A DNA stretch of 12,651 bases from Armatimonadota bacterium (GTDB lineage Bacteria; Armatimonadota; UBA5829), in NCBI GenBank assembly GCA_023398345.1, contig JAEWSK010000122.1:1-12651 (forward strand), read 5' to 3'. Shown one piece after another: positions 8,696 through 12,651 of this stretch (positions within the stretch are counted from its first letter, which is position 1; every line of letters starts with the position of its first letter). The position numbers and the translations under genes are program-made. The notes under the pieces are model-generated. The model had not been told where the DNA came from. It worked only from the letters and a program-made list of their open reading frames with translations, and made no database searches.

Positions 8696-8990
8696 AGGTC
8701 AAATCCCTCCTAGATCAATTTCATCAAATCAAAAAATAATCCCGTCACTACACCCAATATCGACTTATGCTTGCATCGGCTGAAAAAACCAGAGAGCAGA
8801 ACACCGATCCGTCAATTCGTGGAAGATTGGGGCAGGACACGGCTGAGGTTGCGCATAGGGTCGGAATGCAGGGACAACACAATGCTGTGCCTGTGATTCC
8901 GCCTCCAAATTTGGGGTAAAAATGTAACGTGTAACAACACTGCTCAGCCGCGAACTCATGAGTTTATCAACTATAGCACAAGTGCTCATT
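8696..8990. other. Intergenic region between coaE and the secreted-protein cluster
   Basis: This 295-bp stretch has no convincing gene. It must hold the promoter of the four-gene cluster unless that is read from coaE, but I see no good -35/-10 pair. It contains three short perfect inverted repeats: CCAAATTTGG at 8905-8914, AACTCATGAGTT at 8953-8964 and AGCAC-AA-GTGCT at 8975-8986, the last just after the coaE stop. A near repeat TGTAAC-G-TGTAAC lies around 8921-8936. A 74-codon minus-strand reading frame (8989-8765, five Cys) begins 1 nt after the coaE stop but has no ribosome binding site and no recognisable product. No clear terminator follows coaE. Confidence 0.5.
8705..8711 (-). promoter_or_regulatory. 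Ribosome binding site supporting a TTG start
   Basis: AGGAGGG on the minus strand, 9 nt before the TTG at 8695. The nearest ATG (8683) would be 21 nt away from it, so the strong site favours the rare TTG start for the CsgG-like gene. The alternative GAGG overlaps the TTG itself and sits 6 nt before the ATG. Confidence 0.6.
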
Positions 8991-9599
8991 TTAGGGCAAG
9001 TGGATTTCATCCCATACCATCCGGACGACGACTGCCAAATCCTGTTCTGAGCCCTCATTATAGATCACCCTGTGAGCACGCTCGATCTTGAATTCGATCG
9101 GCATCTGAGCGGCTATCCGGGCCTCAGCATCCTGCGTCGTCAAACAGTTCCTGCTTGTCAGACGACTCAGTTGCGCCTTAGGTTCCGCTGCAACCACTAA
9201 GACCTCATCAACAATTGTCTCAAGGCCGCATTCAAACAGCAAAGGAATTTCCACGGCCAGCACTGCGTCAGGTGAGGGCGGGTTTGATCGGAAGCTGTCG
9301 ACGTGGCGGCGAATGGCGGCGATTATGCGTGGATGGGTAATGCTATTTAGCGATTGCCTGGCTGCGTCATCTGCAAAAACGAGCGCCCCTAGAGCCGCGC
9401 GGTCGATTTCGCCATCAGGCATGAGAATGCCTTTGCCAAAGCGTGCAACAGTCTCGGCATATGCCTCAGTTCCCTCAGCCAACACCTCGTGCGCTAGGGT
9501 GTCCGCACTTAGCGTATCGGCCCCCAGTTCGCCAAACATTCGGAGAACCGTGCTTTTGCCGGTGGCGATGCCACCCGTTATTCCAATGACTTTGGGCAT
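8991..9599 (-). CDS. coaE: Dephospho-CoA kinase
   Basis: The protein has 202 aa, the usual length of the family (about 200). It catalyses the last step of coenzyme A synthesis, ATP-dependent phosphorylation of the 3'-hydroxyl of dephospho-CoA, in the cytosol. The P-loop GGIATGKS is at residues 9-16. The SADTLAHEV segment at about 31-39 fits the substrate-site Asp region; HPRI (about 88-91), the VEIPLLFE strand (about 116-123), and the lid-like R..SRNCLT region with the following RIAAQMP helix fit the family in order. The start ATG at 9599 gives the P-loop its normal position. There is no clear Shine-Dalgarno sequence; only a distant GAG precedes the ATG, and a Rho-independent terminator ends 12 nt upstream. 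Expression therefore probably depends on readthrough from the S1 gene or on an unseen promoter. Next to an S1 gene, it is a normal housekeeping location. Confidence 0.96.
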   Translation of the reverse strand: MPKVIGITGGIATGKSTVLRMFGELGADTLSADTLAHEVLAEGTEAYAETVARFGKGILMPDGEIDRAALGALVFADDAARQSLNSITHPRIIAAIRRHVDSFRSNPPSPDAVLAVEIPLLFECGLETIVDEVLVVAAEPKAQLSRLTSRNCLTTQDAEARIAAQMPIEFKIERAHRVIYNEGSEQDLAVVVRMVWDEIHLP

Positions 9600-9611
9600 T
9601 TAGCGCAAACT

Positions 9612-9648
9612 CAAAAACAAGGCCCGGCACCCAATAAAGCACCGGGCC
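9612..9648 (-). terminator. Rho-independent terminator after the S1 gene
   Basis: GGCCCGG and CCGGGCC (9642-9648 and 9621-9627) form a perfect 7-bp GC stem with a 14-nt loop. On the minus strand it is followed by a T-rich tract TTGTTTTTGA (9620-9611). It begins 36 nt after the S1 stop and ends 12 nt before the coaE start. The plus strand also has ATTTTATTAA after the stem, so it could work both ways, but no plus-strand gene feeds it. Confidence 0.85.
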
Positions 9649-9684
9649 ATTTTATTAACTGCGTTTCAAACGAATGCGAACCAT

Positions 9685-11367
9685 CTACTCTTTAGTCTTA
9701 CGGGTTCGCTTTTTTGTTTTCTCTTCATCGGCTTCCACTTCTGGCTTGGCATCGTCTTCAGTAGTTGCCTCAGTAGGCTCAGACACGGCTTCAACCGCCG
9801 GTTCCTCTTCGACAATCTCTGTTATAGACTCTGCAACCGGCTCGGAAACATCCTCAGCCTGTTCAGCCACGGGCTCGGAAATGATTTCTTCCTCGAAGTC
9901 CTCGGCCTCCATCAAAGCCTCGGCCTCCTCGATAGCCTGCATCTTAGCAGCCCTGGCTCGACTCTTTTTCTTTGCGGGCTTTTCAGAGCTTTCCTGCACA
10001 GAAGATGTAAACTCGCCGAGTTGCCCGCCAATGAGATCGCCGATAGTGGTGCGCGACTCACTTCGACTCTGCGTATATGCCCGCACATCCGGCTCATCGC
10101 GCACAATGCGCTCAGGCGGAGGCAGAAGCTGACGCAGCGACAAAGTCATGCGGCGCTCGTCGGGACGAAGGTCGATAACTTTAACGTCAATTTCCTGACC
10201 GACGCTCACAACATCTTCGGGCTTATTGATGCGCTTATGGGCAAGCTCCGCATTTGGAACGATAGCCTCGACGCCGCCCTCGACTGCTGCGAATGCGCCA
10301 AATGGAACAAGGCGCGTTATGGTCACTTTGATAGTGTCGCCAACTCTGTGTATTCGACGAATCTCTTCCCAAGGATCGGGCAGTATCTGACGCAGACCCA
10401 ACGACACGCGTCCCTGATCCAAATTGAGCTTTAGAACCATAACCTGCATACGCTGGCCGACTTTGACTACATCGGACGGATGATTGATTCTGGTCCAAGA
10501 CATTTCGCTGACATGCAGAAGTCCATCGACTCCTCCAAGATCGACGAATGCGCCGTAATCGGTGATTCTTCGAACAATACCTTCGCGAATCTGGCCTTCG
10601 GCAAGCGAGCCAATGGTCTGCTTGCGCATCTCCTCATGCTCTTCTTCAGCGGCCTGCCTATTGGAGAGAACGACTTTTCTGCGCTCCCGATCCACTTCGA
10701 TAACCTTAAAAGGCATGGATTGCCCAATGAATTTATCGAGATTCTTAAGCTTTCCGCTTCCCACATGCGAGGCCGGCACAAATCCACGTATTCCAAGATC
10801 GACCACGAGCCCACCTTTTACACGGTCGGAAACCATTGCCTTTATGACTTCCTTGTCGTGGAAGGCTTTTTCAACGCGATCCCATGCGTTCTCAAAATCT
10901 GCTCTCTTTTTGGACAGAATCGGGCCACCTTCATGGCTGTCGGCTTGAACAACGTAGACCCGTATCTTCTCGCCCACGCTCACCACGTCTTCCGGGTTGA
11001 CGCCGGAGTCGCGCGAAAGTTCATGAGGTTTTATCGAACCCTCGCTCTTTGTGCCGACATCTACCAGCACACCTTCGCGGTCGATATGCACAACAACCCC
11101 ATCAACAACTTCGCCCTCGCGCAAAGCCTTAAACGCACCGCCATACTGCTCGCCGGCTTCTGCGGCCATCGCAGCTTCCATCGTCATAGGCTCTTCTTCG
11201 ACTGCTGGCGCTTGCGCGACAGGCTCATCAACCTTAGTTTCCGGCTCAGTGGTCGGTTCCGAAACAGGGCACTCGCCCTCTCCTGTCTGGCTTCCGCCAA
11301 ACGGGGTCTCGGACAACTCGTGGTAAGGACCAGATATCTGCTCCTGCTCGATCTTCTCGTCGGACAT
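9685..11367 (-). CDS. rpsA: Ribosomal protein S1 (four S1 domains) with long acidic tails
   Basis: The protein has 560 aa. S1 binds mRNA on the 30S subunit and helps initiation. Four OB-fold S1 domains are visible at about residues 82-153, 170-236, 256-326 and 341-413; the third has the textbook signature (ITDYGAFVDLGGVDGLLHVSEMSW). Four domains fit the shorter S1 of Firmicutes, Actinobacteria and other deep groups, rather than the six-domain proteobacterial form. Unusual parts: an acidic, Pro/Glu-rich N-terminal extension of about 75 residues, and a C-terminal tail of about 145 residues with a basic patch KKKSRARAAK, then repeated Glu-Pro-Val/Ala-Glu stretches, ending in KTKKRTRKTKE. The ATG at 11367 has GGAG 9 nt upstream. 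It has its own near-consensus promoter, a structured leader and a terminator directly after it. Identity is secure; the gene symbol is by function, since four-domain S1 proteins vary in name. Confidence 0.93.
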   Translation of the reverse strand: MSDEKIEQEQISGPYHELSETPFGGSQTGEGECPVSEPTTEPETKVDEPVAQAPAVEEEPMTMEAAMAAEAGEQYGGAFKALREGEVVDGVVVHIDREGVLVDVGTKSEGSIKPHELSRDSGVNPEDVVSVGEKIRVYVVQADSHEGGPILSKKRADFENAWDRVEKAFHDKEVIKAMVSDRVKGGLVVDLGIRGFVPASHVGSGKLKNLDKFIGQSMPFKVIEVDRERRKVVLSNRQAAEEEHEEMRKQTIGSLAEGQIREGIVRRITDYGAFVDLGGVDGLLHVSEMSWTRINHPSDVVKVGQRMQVMVLKLNLDQGRVSLGLRQILPDPWEEIRRIHRVGDTIKVTITRLVPFGAFAAVEGGVEAIVPNAELAHKRINKPEDVVSVGQEIDVKVIDLRPDERRMTLSLRQLLPPPERIVRDEPDVRAYTQSRSESRTTIGDLIGGQLGEFTSSVQESSEKPAKKKSRARAAKMQAIEEAEALMEAEDFEEEIISEPVAEQAEDVSEPVAESITEIVEEEPAVEAVSEPTEATTEDDAKPEVEADEEKTKKRTRKTKE

Positions 11368-11532
11368 TAAAAAACACTCCTTGTCGCGAAAGCCGAAGCT
11401 CTCGCGGGTTAGTCATCCCGCACCTAAATTCCGCAAGTTCGGGAAGGTTACAAATGTCGGCATAGTAACAAAAGCAAGGAAGGCTGCCGACATGGCTGTA
11501 AGCGGACCCAGCCAAACGCGATTCCCTGCCAA
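11368..11532 (-). promoter_or_regulatory. Structured 5' leader of the S1 gene, candidate autoregulatory RNA
   Basis: About 165 nt lie between the predicted start of transcription and the S1 ATG, much longer than needed for a ribosome binding site. Inverted repeats: 11385-11406 (9-position stem with one mismatch, capped by C-UUCG-G in the transcript); 11404-11421 (GCGGG/CCCGC); 11416-11444 (TCCCG/CGGGA); 11454-11493 (perfect 9-bp arms ATGTCGGCA/TGCCGACAT); and 11493-11514 (TGGCTG/CAGCCA). The first three share bases, so they exclude each other. The lowest hairpin ends 4 nt before GGAG (11380-11377), so it could gate translation. In E. coli, S1 represses its own synthesis through its leader; that this leader does the same is inference. 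Confidence 0.5.
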
Positions 11533-11538
11533 CACAAT

Positions 11539-11567
11539 ATGATAGTAGGTTCATCAGTTGACGTCAA
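11539..11567 (-). promoter_or_regulatory. Sigma70-type promoter of the S1 gene
   Basis: On the minus strand TTGACG (11567-11562) and TATCAT (11544-11539) are separated by exactly 17 bp. Each hexamer differs from consensus by one base. Transcription would start near 11532, pointing to the S1 gene. This is the best promoter in the window and fits a highly expressed ribosomal gene. Confidence 0.75.
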
Positions 11568-11584
11568 ATTTTGTTGCGATGGTG

Positions 11585-11605
11585 CAATGTCACATCCACG
11601 AAAAC
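11585..11605. repeat. Left copy of an imperfect direct repeat flanking the hairpin array
   Basis: CAATG, then ACATCC, then ACGAAAAC occur in this order at 11585-11589, 11592-11597 and 11598-11605. The same three blocks recur at 11817-11851 on the other side of the hairpin array, with an 11-nt insert between the second and third block. They could be a trace of insertion of the array or two copies of a protein site. Short blocks, so chance is not excluded. Confidence 0.35.
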
Positions 11606-11609
11606 TAAT

Positions 11610-11810
11610 CTGAGGGTGTTACCCTCAGACTCCCATAAGGGGCGCTGCCCCTTAACCCCGCTGTGGACGCAGTCCCCAGACCCCATACGCTTAAAATTAA
11701 GCCCCCATTTGAGGGCTAAATTTTAAGAATTTGAAGGTCCAGGAAACTAAGTTTACTGGCAGAGTCCAGAGACAGAGTCTCTGGTGGGGATTGGGGCAAA
11801 GCCCCGGAAT
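11610..11810. repeat. Symmetric array of seven hairpins (3 forward, central palindrome, 3 reverse)
   Basis: On the plus strand three hairpins of 8+3+8 nt repeat with a 25-26 nt period: 11610-11628 (arms CTGAGGGT/ACCCTCAG), 11636-11654 (TAAGGGGC/GCCCCTTA) and 11661-11679 (CTGTGGAC/GTCCCCAG, one mismatch). Each is followed by a short tail, ACTCCCA, ACCCCG or ACCCCA. A long palindrome at 11690-11727 (15-nt arms, one mismatch, 8-nt loop) lies in the centre. Then three more hairpins follow: 11739-11759 (9-nt arms, one mismatch), 11766-11784 (CCAGAGAC/GTCTCTGG) and about 11791-11807 (GGGGC/GCCCC). Their tails lie on the opposite strand (ACC, ACTC, ATCCCCA), so this half runs in reverse. Stem sequences differ between units while the pairing and 3-nt loops are kept, which suggests selection or copying of structure. 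It lies outside both predicted transcripts, between the divergent S1 and hldD promoters. Confidence 0.8.
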
Positions 11811-11816
11811 AGATCC

Positions 11817-11851
11817 CAATGATATGACATCCGCCCCACCCTCACGAAAAC
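11817..11851. repeat. Right copy of an imperfect direct repeat flanking the hairpin array
   Basis: It holds CAATG (11817-11821), ACATCC (11827-11832) and ACGAAAAC (11844-11851), matching the left copy at 11585-11605. The ACGAAAAC block falls where the -35 region of the hldD promoter would be, so a regulator site is one reading. Confidence 0.35.
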
Positions 11852-11863
11852 GATTGCCGGGCT

Positions 11864-11872
11864 TGGTATAAT
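11864..11872 (+). promoter_or_regulatory. Extended -10 promoter of hldD
   Basis: TGGTATAAT is a perfect -10 hexamer with the extended TG motif; no good -35 is seen at the right distance, which extended -10 promoters tolerate. Transcription would start near 11879, giving a leader of about 33 nt before the hldD ATG. Confidence 0.65.
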
Positions 11873-11911
11873 CGTGCTACTGAATTTACATACACTGAAA
11901 GGACCAGCGAA

Positions 11912-12651
11912 ATGTATATCGTTACCGGGGGATCGGGTTTTATAGGAAGTCAGTTGGTAGAAGCACTCAACGAGAAGGGCATCACCGATATAATCGTAGT
12001 CGATTCCATCGGCAAGGACGATGAGAAATATAAAAATCTCTGTGATTTGCAGATAGCCGATTATTACGACCGCGACGAGTTCAGAAATCTCATATCCAGC
12101 GGCAAGTTAAAATACGACGTGAAAGCCATATTGCATCAAGGCGCATGTGCCGACACGATGGAAACCGACGGTCGTTATATGCTGGACAACAATTTTACTT
12201 TCTCCAAAGCCGTGCTACACTACGCGCTGGATAATAAAATTCCGCTGGTCTATGCATCCAGCGCGGCGACATACGGCGGAGAAACCACGTTTATTGAAGA
12301 CACAAAATTCGAGAAGCCGCTCAATGTCTATGGGTATTCAAAGCTGGTTTTTGATCAATATTTAAGACACATCATGCCCAGTGCCCAAAGCACCGTCGTC
12401 GGACTGCGATATTTTAACGTATACGGCCCCAGGGAAACTCACAAAGGCAAAATGGCCTCAATGGTGTATCAAATATTTCTACAGCTAAAAAATACCGGCA
12501 AGGCTAGACTCTTCGAAGGAACGGATGGATACGGTGACGGCGAGCAGCGCAGGGATTTTGTCTCAGTTGAAGATGTAGTAAAAGTAAATCTATTCTTCGC
12601 AGAAGGGCCGATTAAAAAAGGCATCGTCAACTGTGGAACGGGCCAAAGTCG
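11912..12651 (+). CDS. hldD: ADP-L-glycero-D-manno-heptose 6-epimerase, C-terminus cut by window edge
   Basis: 246 complete codons are visible and the frame stays open at the right edge; the family is about 310-330 aa, so roughly the last quarter is missing. The enzyme turns ADP-D-glycero-D-manno-heptose into ADP-L-glycero-D-manno-heptose, the donor for the inner core of LPS, in the cytosol with bound NADP. It is a short-chain dehydrogenase/reductase fold: nucleotide-binding TGGSGFIGS at residues 5-13, Ser116 in YASSAATYG, Tyr140 and Lys144 in NVYGYSK, and Lys178 in YGPRETHKGKMAS, all at the E. coli positions. HQGACADTMETDGRYMLDNN is diagnostic for the subfamily. The LFEGTDGYGDGEQRRDFVSV segment is longer by some residues than in E. 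coli, as in several other phyla. AAAGGA at 11898-11903, 8 nt before the ATG, supports the start. It implies a heptose-containing LPS or glycan. Confidence 0.96.
   Translation, partial: MYIVTGGSGFIGSQLVEALNEKGITDIIVVDSIGKDDEKYKNLCDLQIADYYDRDEFRNLISSGKLKYDVKAILHQGACADTMETDGRYMLDNNFTFSKAVLHYALDNKIPLVYASSAATYGGETTFIEDTKFEKPLNVYGYSKLVFDQYLRHIMPSAQSTVVGLRYFNVYGPRETHKGKMASMVYQIFLQLKNTGKARLFEGTDGYGDGEQRRDFVSVEDVVKVNLFFAEGPIKKGIVNCGTGQS

Noticed and set aside
8765..8989. A 74-codon minus-strand reading frame starting 1 nt after the coaE stop
   Set aside because: It has no ribosome binding site, no recognisable domain or signal sequence, and an unusual Cys/Pro-rich composition; the first inverted repeat of the gap lies inside it. 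Chance reading frame is the simpler view, though it cannot be excluded.
9674..10132. Plus-strand Ser/Ala-rich frame of about 150 aa
   Set aside because: It is antisense to the Glu/Ala-rich tail of S1; GAG/GCC codons read backwards give Ser and Ala runs. No start signal.
10480..11370. Plus-strand open frame of nearly 300 codons across the S1 gene
   Set aside because: It lies fully antisense to clear S1 domains, has no ribosome binding site and no coherent product; long antisense frames are common opposite well-biased genes.
11690..11727. Simple Rho-independent terminator for a gene ending here
   Set aside because: No gene ends here: both neighbours start from this region and read away from it. 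The AT-rich arms lack a clear T tract on either side.
11610..11810. CRISPR array
   Set aside because: The units are 25-26 nt hairpins with differing stems and 6-7 nt gaps, with no constant repeat and no unique spacers of 30 nt or more, and the second half is reversed.

Overview
The window comes from a Gram-negative bacterium of moderate base composition. The best outer-membrane marker is a near-perfect start of hldD (ADP-heptose 6-epimerase, LPS inner-core heptose) at the right edge. A ribosomal protein S1 with only four S1 domains and a cluster of large secreted beta-rich proteins would fit Armatimonadota or a similar deep-branching didermic phylum. That placement is an inference from gene character, not a measured relationship.

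Left part (1-8711, all minus strand, read from right to left): four consecutive genes, each with an N-terminal signal sequence and each closely spaced (35, 26 and 75 nt gaps). In transcription order they are: a 597-aa protein with a CsgG-like N-terminal domain, a FlgT-C-like domain, an internal hydrophobic segment and a beta-rich C-terminus; an 802-aa secreted subtilisin-like serine peptidase with an I9-type propeptide; a 719-aa secreted protein of unclear function; and a very large secreted protein of unknown family that runs off the left edge (732 codons visible). The peptidase and the 719-aa protein end in the same two-copy module built around GW(N/Q)-x-(I/S)-(G/V)-(N/-)P and G-(F/Y)-W motifs. 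The layout looks like an operon for a cell-surface or extracellular system: a possible export/assembly factor, a processing peptidase and two large surface or substrate proteins. Only the co-orientation, spacing, signal peptides and shared module are seen directly; the joint function is inferred.

Middle (8696-8990): a 295-bp gap with no convincing gene, holding three short perfect inverted repeats. Then coaE (dephospho-CoA kinase) and, upstream of it on the same strand, a gene for ribosomal protein S1 (rpsA-like). A strong Rho-independent terminator lies between S1 and coaE, ending only 12 nt before the coaE start.

Right part (11368-11911): a 544-bp divergent intergenic region. On the S1 side there is a near-consensus sigma70-type promoter and a roughly 165-nt leader full of inverted repeats, some mutually exclusive. 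In the centre there is a striking array of hairpins: three 19-nt hairpins pointing one way, a long central palindrome, and three pointing the other way, with C-rich tails after most units. This array is the most unusual DNA structure in the window. It is followed by an extended -10 promoter and the 5' three quarters of hldD on the plus strand.
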